Source: Kordia antarctica (GTDB lineage: Bacteria > Bacteroidota > Bacteroidia > Flavobacteriales > Flavobacteriaceae). Taken from it: a DNA stretch of 64,000 bases. Shown piece by piece: positions 18,945-33,900 of this stretch. The DNA lies in contig NZ_CP019288.1 in NCBI RefSeq assembly GCF_009901525.1, positions 4,803,501-4,867,500 on the forward strand, in the 5' to 3' direction. The notes below the pieces were generated by a model. It saw only the letters and a list, made by a program, of their open reading frames with translations. It ran no database searches and had not been told where the DNA came from. Made by a program: the position numbers and the translations under genes. Positions within the stretch are counted from its first letter, which is position 1, and each line of letters begins with the position of its first letter.

Positions 18945-21900
18945 ATGACTATGAAAAAAATTACATCAAAAATAGGAGTAGCACTAACAGTGGCATTACT
19001 ATTTTTATTCAGCGCTAATGCACAAAATATTTCTGGAGTAGTAAACTCATACACTACAGTTTCTGCTGTAAGCGGAACAAGTGTAACCGTAGGAAGTAGT
19101 GCTGGTCTAGCAATCAATGATCCTGTAATGATTATCCAAATGACAGGTATTAGTGGTGGCGGAAACGCAGCAGGAGTTGACAATGGCGCGGGTAATTACC
19201 ACTTAGCAAAAATTACGAACATTGCTGGGACTACATTAACGATTGATACGTCAGTTACCAAAACATTTACACCTGGAACGGAAAGAGTACAGCTCGTAAG
19301 AATTGCTAAATATACAAGTGATGTAACCGTAGTAGGTGCAGTATCAGCACAACCATGGAATGGAACTACAGGAGGAGTTGTTTATATAGATGCATGTGAT
19401 AATAATATTACAATGAATGCTAACATAAATGCTTCTGGAGATGGTTTCTTTGGAAGAAATACAACAGCAAGTTTCACTCCAAGTAACTGTGGTGAATCTG
19501 CCGCAGCTTTAACTTCACCAGATGATACTTGGGGAACAGATCCTTTGTATTTTGGTGGAGACTTTTCAGACCCAGCACCTTTATCAGGAGGAACAGGACG
19601 TGGTGGACACGGAGGCTGTGAAGCAGGACAAGGAGCCCCAGATGGAGGAGCAGGAGTAGGTGGTAATGGAGCAAACTCAACAGACGCAACACTTGGTTCA
19701 GGTGGTGGTGGTGGTGGTTATGGTGGTGGTGGTACTAGTGGAGGAGCTGGTACAACTATTTCAGGAACCGCAGCACCAGCTTCAGGAAGTGTGTTTGATA
19801 CAGCAAGTAACTTACGATTATTCATGGGAGCTGCTGGAGGATCTGAAGCAGAATGGGCACCAGCAACTGGAAACGGTGGGGGAATTGTAATTGTACTTGC
19901 TAATAATATAACAACAAACGGATCAAATAGAGATATAGTAAGTGACGGTGACGCAGGACCAAATGCAGGTACATATACTTTTGGAGGTCAATCTTCAAAA
20001 GTAACAGGTGGAGCAGGTGGAGCAGGATATATTGTAGTGCAAGCTGCCACTATTAATGCGCAAGTAAGAGCATTTGCACGTGGTGGAGATGCAACAACAC
20101 AAGCAGGGCCAGCACCAATTTTTACAGAATATGGAGGTCCTGGAGGTGGTGGATTTATTATAAGTACTACTGCAATTACAACTACAGCTGTAAATAGTGG
20201 TAATATTTTAACAGGTAACGGAGCCTTAGCTGGTGCAGCAGGTAAAGTAGTTACAGATGCAGGAATTACTACTGCTTTTACAATAGAATGTTCAAATTGT
20301 AACATAGCAGATGCAGGAAAAACAAATGAAACGTGTAATAATAATTCAACACGCGTTCGATCAGACGATTACGCAAGTTTTGACTTAAACCCAACAGGAA
20401 CAGATTTAGTTTCTACGTATACAGTTACGGCTAACAACGGAGGAGTAGTAACACCAGCTACAGGAACATATGGTTCGGCAACAACCTTTAGATTACAGGA
20501 TGGTTCAGCTAATAACACACTATATACAATTACAATAACTGACAACACAACAGGTACTTGTACAATAACAACATTTGTACAACAAACTAACTGTAATATA
20601 GATTATTGTGATCTATCAATTGCAGGAAATGTAGATACTGATTTAGATGGTGTAGCTGATTTTTGTGATGAAGATGATGATAATGATGGAATATTAGATA
20701 CACAAGAATTTTGTGCAACGGATCCTATCCCATTAAACGTTGATGATGTTATTGAAATTCAAATAGACTTAGATCAGTTTTCAACGGAAACAGGATGGAC
20801 GCTTTCAAGAAGTGGAACAGCTCTCGCTTCAGTAGCACAAGGAACATACACAACCGGAAATGTAACAGTAACACAATCAATAACCATAACAGAAAACGGG
20901 AATCATACGTTTATAATTAATGATAGTTTTGGGGATGGTATACAAGGAAACTCGTACAGAATTATACTAGATGGAGTTACGATAGTGAACCGAACTTTTG
21001 GGTCGCCAAGCGATACAACTACGTTCTCGCAATCAGATAATTTCTTAATAAATTCAATTGTAACAGATTCTTTTAGTTGTTTAGCTGATGATCCTGTAGG
21101 AGATTCAGATGGAGACGGAATTATAAATTACCAAGATCCAGATTTTTGTACTTTAAATGCAAATGGTGTTTGTACTAATTTAGATACAGATGGTGATGGA
21201 ACAATAAATACATTTGATCTTGATAGTGATGGAGATGCGTGTTTTGATACACTAGAAGCAGGACATACAGATGGAGATGCTGACGGAATACTTGGAAACT
21301 CGCCAGTTACAGTAAATGCTACAAATGGTAGAGTAACCGGACAAGGTGGTTACACAGGAACCAATTTGGCAGTTACAAACTCAGGAAATACTACAGCATG
21401 TGCCACGTGTAATTTAACTAATGCCTCTGTATCATCAGTATTTTGTGATGACAATGGAACTCCACTTGATGACACAGATGATACATTTACATTTTACATT
21501 AGTCCTAACGGAACTATTTTAGCACCAACATACAGTGTTACGGGAGGTATTACGCGAGCAAACATTTCTTATGATGCACCCGAACAATTTGGACCATTTG
21601 CTATTTCCGCAGGAAACATAGTATTTACAATAACAGATGATGCAGACGGATCATGTCAATTAGTAGATGTAACGGTAGCGCCGCCAGCAACCTGTTCAAC
21701 ATCAACAGCTGTTGATACTGACAATGATGGTGTAGTAGATAGTGCTGATATTGATAATGACAACGACGGAATCATTGATGACAACGAAAATGTTTGTGCG
21801 TCAAGACCAATAACTTCAAGTCCTTGGACAGGAAGTAACCCATATGCAAACACAGCTGGACCCGTTGGAATTACTTTTGGAAGCACAATTCCAGCAGGCG

Positions 21901-24900
21901 GAAATGTAGCATACACGCCAAACGGTACAATGACAACAGATCCTTTCTATTCTGATGCCGCTGTTCAAGGTTCAAACTCATTAGAATTTTTATTTGCATG
22001 GGATACAACGCCAGAACCATCAAATGCTGCTGCAGATGATGCCGTAACAGGAACAATAACAATTACGTATGCGCAACCTGTTTACAATCCAATTATACAC
22101 ATTGACAGATTAGGAGGAAACAGACAAGTTTCTTCAGGAAACTACATATCAAACTCTTCATTGTGGACACTGCAAAATGCAGATCTTTCAATGGCAAAAA
22201 TATCAGGGAACAACCAACTAATAGTAAGTTCAAAACAATTCTACCGTGATCCTAACCAAAACTTAGGTAGTGGAACTCCAATAGTGGTTTCAGGAAATGC
22301 TGATACAGCAGGATTTGGTACTGCGGCAGGTAGTATTCAAGTATATGGTACAGTAACAACACTAACATTCCAAGTAACAGGAGTAGGTCTTGACGGAAAT
22401 GGATCAGATGTATTAGAAATGTCTTTCGATGCATGTCCATCAATAGATACGGACGGAGATAACACACCAGATTTCTTAGACACCGATAGTGATAATGATG
22501 GTTGTGTTGACGCTATTGAAGGAGCAGCAAATTTCACTGCCGCAGATTTAACTTCTAGTAACAACTTAGCAGATGATGATGAAGGTGCAGTTGGTGCTAA
22601 TGGAGTTCCTACAAACACAGGAAGTCCACAAGCAACAAATGCAAATGTAACTACAGCTACGCAAGCAGCAATCACAACAGAACCAACTAGTCAATCTACA
22701 ATTGAAGGTGGAAACGCTACTTTTACAGCGGCTGCAAGTTCACAATCAACAACTACATATGCTTCTGGAACACCAAACTATACAGTTCCTCCAGCAACAG
22801 ACTCTTCAGCTAACATAGCATACCAATGGCAAGAAAGTACTAACAATGGTACAACTTGGACTAACATCACTGCCGCAGGAACAAATCCAACATATTCAGG
22901 ATTCACGACGAATTCATTAACGCTAACCAATGTACCAGTTACACATAATGGATATGATTACCAATTAATTGTTACTCATAGCGAAAACGAATGTATACTC
23001 ATAGACTCACAAGATGCAAACCTTACTGTTATTGTTACTAATGATGTTGATAATGATGGTGTAGATGATAATACCGACTTAGATGATGACAATGATGGTA
23101 TTTTAGATACTGTTGAGTGTAGTGGTACAACGAGTAACGAGAATTTAGGAGGCTTATTAGCAACAACAGGAACTGGTTTTACTCCAAGATCAGGAGTGGT
23201 AAATAATCTAGCCTTTCCTTCTTCTCCAGTTGCACAAGATGGTACATACATATATGCAGATGTTAGAGAGACAGCTGTAGATGCTAATTCGATAGGCGTT
23301 ACATTTTTTAGGTCGGATCAAGCTGGTGGTATCTTAGGTACTGTAGATGTAGATGCAGATATGGTGTCTCAAACAACCTTGAATAATTCTTTTGTTTCAG
23401 CAAATTCATTAGATATCGTAGATTTCGATGCTCAAGTATTTACATTTACAATAGAAACTTGGTCTACTACCGGCTTGTACACTTCACCATCTGATATTGT
23501 GCTAGTTCAAATTGGAGGAACAGGAACTTTATCTCCAGTCACAGATTTAGGTGGTGGAGTGTTTCAATATACTATTTCAGGAGCAGAAAATCATAATTCT
23601 AGAGTTAATTTGTCTTCAGCTTCTGGCGAACTTATAAAGAGATATAGATTTATAAAACAAGACATTCAAGTTTATTCAGGAGAAAGACTTGCGTTTACTT
23701 TTACTAATCAAATTACAACTTGTGTAGATACAGATGGTGATAATACTCCAGATTATTTAGATACAGACAGCGATAATGATGGTTGTGTAGATGCTATTGA
23801 AGGAGCGGCAAATTTCACTGCTGCAGATTTAACTTCTAGTAACAATTTAGCAGATGCTGATGAAGGTGCTGTTGATGCTAATGGAGTTCCTACAAATACA
23901 GGAAGCCCACAAGCAACAAATGCAAATGTAACTACAGCTACGCAAGCAGCAATCACAACAGAACCAACTAGTCAAACGACAGGTGTAGGTGGAAACGCTA
24001 CTTTTACAGCGGCTGCAAGTTCACAATCAACAACTACATATGCTTCTGGAACACCAAACTATACAGTTCCTCCAGCAACAGACTCTTCAGCTAACATAGC
24101 ATACCAATGGCAAGAAAGTACTAACAATGGTACAACTTGGACTAACATCACTGCCGCAGGAACAAATCCAACATATTCAGGATTCAACACAAACACACTA
24201 ACTTTAACAAATATACCTAGTACTTACAACGGATATGATTATCAACTAATCGTTACTCATAGTGAAAACTCATGTATATTAATAGACTCACAAGATGCAA
24301 ATTTAACTGTTAATCCAGCCTTTACAGTCGGAGATGTAACGCTTGCAGAAAACGCTGGACCAGCAAGTGTACCAGTAAGTATCGCAAATCCAAGTAGTGT
24401 AGATACAGTTGTATCGATTACTACTGTAGATAACACAGCGGTTAATCCAGCGGATTATACAACCACGACAGTAACTGCAACAATTCCAGCAGGACAAACC
24501 ACTGTAAGCGTATCAATTCCAATTACGGATGATTTAGTTGGAGAACCAACTGAAAACTTTACAGTTAACGGAACAGTTGTAAGTGGAAATACATCAAACG
24601 CAACAGATAGCGGAACAGTAACCATTACAGATAATGACACGCCAGCCTTTACAGTTGGAGATGTTACCCTAGCTGAAACAGCAGGACCAGCAAGTATTCC
24701 AGTGAGTATCGCAAATCCAAGTTCAGTAGATACTGTTGTAAGTATCACTACTGTAGATAATACCGCCGTTAATCCAGCGGATTACTCGTCAACAACAGTT
24801 ACTGCAACAATCCCAGCAGGACAAACCACTGTGAACGTAAGTATTCCAATCACAGATGATTTAGTAGGAGAACCAACGGAAAACTTTACAGTTAACGGAA

Positions 24901-27900
24901 ACGTTGTAAGTGGAAACACGAGCAATGCAACAGATAGCGGAACAGTAACAATTACTGATAATGACACACCAGCATTCACAGTTGGAGATGTAACGCTTGC
25001 AGAAAACGCAGGACCAGCAAGTGTCCCAGTAAGTATCGCAAACCCAAGTAGTGTAGATACCGTAGTAAGTATCACTACAGTAGATAACACAGCGGTTAAT
25101 CCAGCGGATTACTCGACCACGACAGTTACTGCAACAATCCCAGCAGGACAAACAACAGTTAATGTATCAATTCCAATCACAGATGATTTAGTAGGAGAAC
25201 CAACGGAAGACTTCAGTGTAAACGGAAGCGTAGTTAGTGGAAATACATCAAACGCAACAGATAGCGGAACAGTAACCATTACAGATAATGACACGCCAGC
25301 CTTTACAGTTGGAGATGTTACCCTAGCTGAAACAGCAGGACCAGCAAGTATTCCAGTGAGTATCGCAAATCCAAGTTCAGTAGATACTGTTGTAAGTATC
25401 ACTACTGTAGATAATACCGCCGTTAATCCAGCGGATTACTCGTCAACAACAGTTACTGCAACAATCCCAGCAGGACAAACCACTGTGAACGTAAGTATTC
25501 CAATCACAGATGATTTAGTAGGAGAACCAACGGAAAACTTTACAGTTAACGGAAACGTTGTAAGTGGAAACACGAGCAATGCAACAGATAGCGGAACAGT
25601 AACAATTACTGATAATGACACACCAGCATTCACAGTTGGAGATGTAACGCTTGCAGAAAACGCAGGACCAGCAAGTGTCCCAGTAAGTATCGCAAACCCA
25701 AGTAGTGTAGATACCGTAGTAAGTATCACTACAGTAGATAACACAGCGGTTAATCCAGCGGATTATACGACCACGACAGTTACTGCAACAATCCCAGCAG
25801 GACAAACAACAGTTAATGTATCAATTCCAATCACAGATGATTTAGTAGGAGAACCAACGGAAGACTTCAGTGTAAACGGAAGCGTAGTTAGTGGAAACAC
25901 ATCAAACGCAACAGATAGCGGAACAGTAACCATTACAGACAATGACACACCAGCGTTCGTTGTAGGTGATGTAACGATCGCAGAAAACGCAGGGCCAGCA
26001 AGTGTACCAGTAAGTATCGCAAACCCAAGTAGTGTAGATACGGTTGTATCAATCACTACAGTAGATAACACAGCGGTTAATCCAGCGGATTACTCGACCA
26101 CAACAGTTACTGCAACAATCCCAGCAGGACAAACAACAGTTAATGTTAGTATTCCAATTACGGACGATTTAGTAGGAGAACCAACGGAAAACTTTACAGT
26201 TAACGGAAACGTTGTAAGTGGAAACACGAGCAATACAACAGATAGTGGAACAGTAACCATTACTGATAATGACACACCAGCCTTTACAGTTGGAGATGTT
26301 ACCCTAGCTGAGACAGCTGGACCAGCAAGTATTCCAGTGAGTATCGCAAATCCAAGTTCAGTAGATACTGTTGTAAGTATCACTACTGTAGATAATACAG
26401 CGGTTAATCCAGCGGATTATACAACAACAACGGTCACTGCAACAATCCCAGCAGGACAAACCACCGTTAATGTATCTATTCCAATTACAGATGATTTAGT
26501 TGGAGAACCAACAGAAAACTTTACAGTTAACGGAACAGTTGTAAGTGGAAATACATCAAACGCAACAGATAGTGGAACAGTAACAATCACTGATAATGAC
26601 ACACCAGTCTTTACAGTTGGAGATGTTACCCTAGCTGAGACAGCTGGACCAGCAAGTGTACCAGTAAGTATCGCAAATCCAAGTAGTGTAGATACAGTTG
26701 TATCAATCACTACTGTAGATAATACAGCGGTTAATCCAGCGGATTATACAACCACGACAGTCACTGCTACGATTCCAGCAGGACAAACGACAGTAAACGT
26801 ATCAATTCCAATTACGGATGATTTAGTTGGAGAACCAACAGAAAACTTTAGTGTAAACGGAAGCGTAGTTAGTGGAAACACCTCAAATGCAACCGATAGC
26901 GGAACAGTAACCATTACAGATAACGACACGCCAGCCTTTACAGTTGGAGATGTTACCCTAGCTGAAACTGCAGGACCAGCAAGTGTTCCAGTAAGTATCG
27001 CAAACCCAAGTAGTGTAGATACAGTTGTATCAATCACTACTGTAGATAATACTGCGGTTAATCCAGCGGATTACTCGACCACGACAGTCACTGCTACGAT
27101 TCCAGCAGGACAAACGACAGTAAACGTATCCATTCCAATAACAGATGATTTAGTTGGAGAACCAACGGAAGACTTCAGTGTAAACGGAAGCGTAGTAAGT
27201 GGAAACACGAGTAACGCAACCGATAGCGGAACAGTAACAATCACTGATAACGACACGCCAGCCTTTACAGTTGGAGATATAACGCTAGCTGAAACTGCAG
27301 GACCAGCAAGTGTTCCAGTAAGTATCGCAAATCCAAGTAGTGTAGATACTGTTGTATCGATCACTACAGTAGATAACTCAGCGACAGATCCAAATGATTA
27401 CTCGACCACGACAGTCACTGCAACAATCCCAGCGGGACAGACAACAGTTAATGTTAGTATTCCAATCACAGATGATTTAGTTGGAGAACCAACGGAAGAC
27501 TTCAGTGTAAACGGAAGCGTAGTTAGTGGAAACACGAGCAATACAACAGATAGCGGAACAGTAACCATTACTGATAACGACACACCAGCCTTTACAGTTG
27601 GAGATGTTACCCTAGCTGAAACAGCAGGACCAGCAAGTGTTCCAGTAAGTATCGCAAACCCAAGTAGTGTAGATACGGTAGTTTCAATCACTACTGTAGA
27701 TAATACAGCGACTGATCCTAATGATTATACGACCACAACAGTTACTGCAACAATTCCAGCAGGACAAACGACAGTAAATGTAAGTATTCCAATTACCGAT
27801 GATTTAGTTGGAGAACCAACCGAAAACTTCAGTGTAAACGGAAGTGTAGTAAGTGGAAACACGAGCAATGCAACAGATAACGGAACAGTAACAATCACCG

Positions 27901-30900
27901 ATAACGACACACCAGCATTCACAGTTGGAGATGTGACGCTTGCAGAAAACGCAGGACCAGCAAGTGTTCCAGTTAGCATTGCTAATCCAAGTTCAGTAGA
28001 TACTGTTGTAAGTATCACTACTGTAGATAATACTGCGGTTAATCCAGCGGATTACTCGACCACGACAGTTACTGCAACAATCCCAGCAGGACAAACCACC
28101 GTAAACGTATCAATTCCAATCACGGATGATTTAGTTGGAGAGCCAACGGAAAATCTTACAGTTAATGGAACAGTAGTAAGTGGAAACACAAGTAACACAA
28201 CAGACAGCGGAACAGTAACAATCACAGATAACGACACACCAGCTTTCACAGTTGGAGATGTGACGCTTGCAGAAAACGCAGGACCAGCAAGTGTTCCAGT
28301 TAGCATTGCTAATCCAAGTTCAGTAGATACTGTTGTAAGTATCACTACTGTAGATAACACAGCGGTTAATCCAGCGGATTACTCGACCACGACAGTAACT
28401 GCTACGATTCCAGCAGGACAAACAACAGTTAATGTATCAATTCCAATCACAGATGATTTAGTAGGAGAACCAACAGAAAACTTTACAGTTAACGGAAACG
28501 TTGTAAGTGGAAACACGAGCAACACAACAGATAGCGGAACAGTAACCATCACAGATAACGACACGCCAGCCTTTACAGTAGGTGATGTAACCATCGCAGA
28601 AAATGGCGGTAGCGCATCAGTTCCAGTAAGTATTGACAATCCAAGTTCAGTAGATACGGTTGTAAGTATTACCACGGTTGATAACAGTGCAACAGATCCA
28701 AATGATTACTCGACCACGACAGTTACTGCAACAATCCCAGCAGGACAAACAACAGTGAATGTATCAATTCCAATTACGGATGATTTAGTTGGAGAACCAA
28801 CGGAAAACTTTACAGTCAATGGAAGCGTAGTTAGTGGAAACACGAGCAATGCAACAGATAGCGGAACAGTAACCATTACAGACAACGACACGCCGGCCTT
28901 TACAGTAGGTGATGTAACAATCGCAGAAAACGGCGGAAGCGCATCAGTTCCAGTAAGTATTGACAATCCAAGTTCAGTAGATACAGTAGTGAGTATTACC
29001 ACGGTTGATAACTCTGCAACTGATCCAAATGATTACTCGACCACAACAGTCACTGCAACAATCCCAGCAGGACAAACGACCGTGAACGTTAGTATTCCAA
29101 TCACAGATGATTTAGTTGGAGAACCAACAGAAGACTTTAGTGTAAACGGAAGCGTAGTTAGTGGAAACACTTCAAACACAACAGATAGCGGAACAGTAAC
29201 CATCACAGACAACGACACACCAGCCTTTACAGTTGGAGATGTAACGATCGCAGAAAACGGCGGAAGTGCATCAGTACCAGTAAGTATTGACAATCCAAGT
29301 TCAGTAGATACGGTTGTAAGTATCACTACAGTAGATAACACAGCGGTTAATCCAGCGGATTACTCGACCACGACAGTTACTGCTACGATTCCAGCAGGAC
29401 AAACAACAGTTAATGTAAGTATTCCAATCATCGATGATTTAGTTGGAGAACCAACGGAAAACTTTAGTGTAAACGGAAGTGTAGTAAGTGGAAACACAAG
29501 CAACGCAACAGACAGCGGAACAGTAACCATTACAGATAACGACACACCAGCATTTACAGTTGGAGATGTAACGATCGCAGAAAATGGCGGAAGCGCATCA
29601 GTTCCAGTAAGTATTGACAATCCAAGTTCAGTAGATACGGTTGTATCAATCACTACTGTAGATAATACTGCGGTTAATCCAGCGGATTACTCGACAACGA
29701 CCGTTACTGCTACGATTCCAGCAGGACAAACAACAGTTAATGTTAGTATTCCAATTACGGATGATTTAGTAGGAGAACCAACAGAAGACTTTAGTGTAAA
29801 CGGAAGCGTAGTTAGTGGAAATACATCAAATGCAACCGACAGCGGAACAGTAACCATTACAGATAATGATACACCAGCATTCACAGTAGGTGATGTAACG
29901 CTCGCAGAAAACGCTGGACCAGCAAGTGTACCAGTTAGTATCGCAAATCCAAGTAGTGTAGATACGGTTGTATCAATCACTACAGTAGATAACACTGCGG
30001 TTAATCCAGCGGATTACTCGACCACAACAGTTACTGCAACAATCCCAGCAGGACAAACCACCGTGAATGTTAGTATTCCAATTACGGATGATTTAGTAGG
30101 AGAACCAACTGAAAACTTTACAGTTAACGGAACAGTTGTAAGTGGAAATACATCAAATGCAACAGACAGCGGAACAGTAACCATTACAGATAATGACACG
30201 CCAGCATTCACAGTTGGAGATGTAACGCTTTTAGAAAACGCAGGACCAGCAAGTGTTCCAGTAAGTATCGCAAACCCAAGTAGTGTAGATACCGTAGTAA
30301 GTATCACTACAGTAGATAACACAGCGGTTAATCCAGCGGATTACTCGACAACGACAGTTACTGCAACGATTCCAGCAGGACAAACGACCGTGAACGTTAG
30401 TATTCCAATCACGGATGATTTAGTAGGAGAACCAACAGAAAACTTTACAGTTAACGGAAACGTTGTAAGTGGAAACACGAGCAATGCAACAGATAGCGGA
30501 ACAGTAACTATTACAGATAACGATACACCAGCATTCACAGTTGGAGATGTAACGCTTGCAGAAAACGCAGGACCAGCAAGTGTACCAGTAAGTATCGCAA
30601 ACCCAAGTAGTGTAGATACGGTTGTATCGATTACTACAGTAGATAACACTGCGGTTAATCCAGCGGATTACACAACAACGACAGTAACTGCTACGATTCC
30701 AGCAGGACAAACAACAGTGAATGTATCAATTCCAATCACAGATGATTTAGTAGGAGAACCAACAGAAAACTTTACAGTTAACGGAAACGTTGTAAGTGGA
30801 AACACGAGCAATACAACAGATAGCGGAACGGTAACAATTACAGATAATGACACGCCAGCCTTTACAGTCGGAGATGTAACGCTTGCAGAAAACGCAGGAC

Positions 30901-33900
30901 CAGCAAGTGTCCCAGTAAGTATCGCAAACCCAAGTAGTGTAGATACGGTTGTATCGATTACTACAGTAGATAACACTGCGGTTAATCCAGCGGATTACTC
31001 GACCACGACAGTTACTGCAACCATTCCAGCGGGACAAACCACAGTTAATGTATCAATTCCAATCACAGATGATTTAGTAGGAGAACCAACGGAAAACTTT
31101 ACAGTTAACGGAAACGTAGTAAGTGGAAACACATCAAACGCAACAGATAGCGGAACAGTAACAATTACAGATAATGACACGCCAGCCTTTACAGTAGGTG
31201 ATGTAACCATCGCAGAAAACGCTGGACCAGCAAGTGTACCAGTTAGTATCGCAAACCCAAGTAGTGTAGATACAGTAGTATCCATCACTACTGTAGATAA
31301 CACAGCGGTTAATCCAGCGGATTACTCGACAACGACAGTTACTGCAACGATTCCAGCAGGACAAACGAGCGTGAATGTTAGTATTCCAATCACAGATGAC
31401 ATCGTTGGAGAACCAACGGAAGACTTCAGTGTAAACGGAAGCGTAGTTAGTGGAAACACATCAAACGCAACAGATAGCGGAACGGTAACAATTACAGATA
31501 ATGATACGCCAGCGTTTACTGTTGGAGATGTAACCATCGCAGAAAACGCAGGACCAGCAAGTGTCCCAGTAAGTATCGCAAATCCAAGTAGTGTAGATAC
31601 TGTTGTATCGATCACTACAGTAGATAACTCAGCGACAGATCCAAATGATTACTCGACCACAACAGTAACTGCAACAATCCCAGCAGGACAAACAACAGTG
31701 AATGTATCAATTCCAATCACAGATGATTTAGTAGGAGAACCAACGGAAGACTTCAGTGTAAACGGAAGCGTAGTTAGTGGAAACACATCAAACACCACAG
31801 ATAGCGGAACAGTAACCATTACAGACAATGACACACCAGCGTTCGTTGTAGGTGATGTAACGATCGCAGAAAACGCTGGACAAGCATCAGTACCAGTTAG
31901 CATAGCAAACCCAAGTAGTGTAGATACAGTAGTATCCATCACTACTGTAGATAACACAGCGGTTAATCCAGCGGATTACTCGACCACAACGGTTACTGCA
32001 ACAATCCCAGCAGGACAAACAACAGTTAATGTTAGTATTCCAATTACGGATGATTTAGTAGGAGAACCAACTGAAAACTTTACAGTTAACGGAACAGTTG
32101 TAAGTGGAAATACATCAAATGCAACCGACAGCGGAACAGTAACCATTACAGATAACGACACGCCAGCCTTTACAGTAGGTGATGTAACGCTTGCAGAAAA
32201 CGCTGGACCAGCAAGTGTACCAGTAAGTATCGCAAATCCAAGTAGTGTAGATACTGTTGTATCGATCACTACTGTAGATAACTCAGCGACAGATCCAAAT
32301 GATTACTCGACCACGACAGTAACTGCAACAATCCCAGCAGGACAAACAACAGTAAACGTAAGTATTCCAATCACAGATGATTTAGTAGGAGAACCAACGG
32401 AAAACTTTACAGTCAATGGAAGCGTAGTAAGTGGAAACACATCAAACGCAACAGATAGCGGAACAGTAACAATTACAGATAACGACACGCCAGCCTTTAC
32501 AGTAGGTGATGTAACCATCGCAGAAAACGCTGGACCAGCAAGTGTACCAGTTAGTATCGCAAACCCAAGTAGTGTAGATACCGTAGTAAGTATCACTACA
32601 GTAGATAACACAGCGGTTAATCCAGCGGATTACTCGACAACGACCGTTACTGCAACAATCCCAGCAGGACAAACAACAGTAAACGTAAGTATTCCAATTA
32701 CCGATGATTTAGTAGGAGAACCAACGGAAAACTTTACAGTTAACGGAAACGTTGTAAGTGGAAACACATCAAACACAACAGATAGCGGAACAGTAACCAT
32801 TACAGATAACGACACACCAGCCTTTACAGTAGGTGATGTAACGCTTGCAGAAAACGCTGGACCAGCAAGTGTACCAGTAAGTATCGCAAATCCAAGTAGT
32901 GTAGATACTGTTGTATCGATTACTACAGTAGATAATACTGCGGTTAATCCAGCGGATTACTCGACCACGACAGTTACTGCAACAATCCCAGCAGGACAAA
33001 CCACCGTAAACGTATCAATTCCAATCACGGATGATTTAGTTGGAGAGCCAACGGAAAATCTTACAGTTAATGGAACAGTAGTAAGTGGAAACACAAGTAA
33101 TACAACAGACAGCGGAACAGTAACAATCACAGATAATGACACACCAGCTTTCACAGTTGGAGATGTGACGCTTGCAGAAAACGCAGGACCAGCAAGTGTT
33201 CCAGTTAGCATTGCTAATCCAAGTTCAGTAGATACTGTTGTAAGTATCACTACTGTAGATAACACAGCGGTTAATCCAGCGGATTACTCGACCACGACAG
33301 TAACTGCTACGATTCCAGCAGGACAAACAACAGTTAATGTATCAATTCCAATCACAGATGATTTAGTAGGAGAACCAACAGAAAACTTTACAGTTAACGG
33401 AAACGTTGTAAGTGGAAACACATCAAACACAACAGATAGCGGAACAGTAACCATCACAGATAACGACACGCCAGCCTTTACAGTAGGTGATGTAACCATC
33501 GCAGAAAATGGCGGTAGCGCATCAGTTCCAGTAAGTATTGACAATCCAAGTTCAGTAGATACGGTAGTGAGTATCACTACAGTAGATAACTCAGCGACAG
33601 ATCCAGCGGATTACTCGTCAACAACAGTTACTGCAACAATCCCAGCAGGACAAACCACCGTGAATGTATCAATTCCAATCACAGATGATTTAGTTGGAGA
33701 ACCAACAGAAGACTTCAGTGTAAACGGAAGTGTAGTAAGTGGAAACACGAGCAATGCAACAGATAGCGGAACAGTAACCATTACAGACAACGACACGCCG
33801 GCCTTTACAGTAGGTGATGTAACAATCGCAGAAAACGGCGGAAGCGCATCAGTTCCAGTAAGTATTGACAATCCAAGTTCAGTAGATACAGTAGTGAGTA

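Noticed and set aside
19660-19890. 76-codon + strand frame rich in Gln and Val
   Set aside because: It is an out-of-frame reading of the Gly-rich part of the giant protein.
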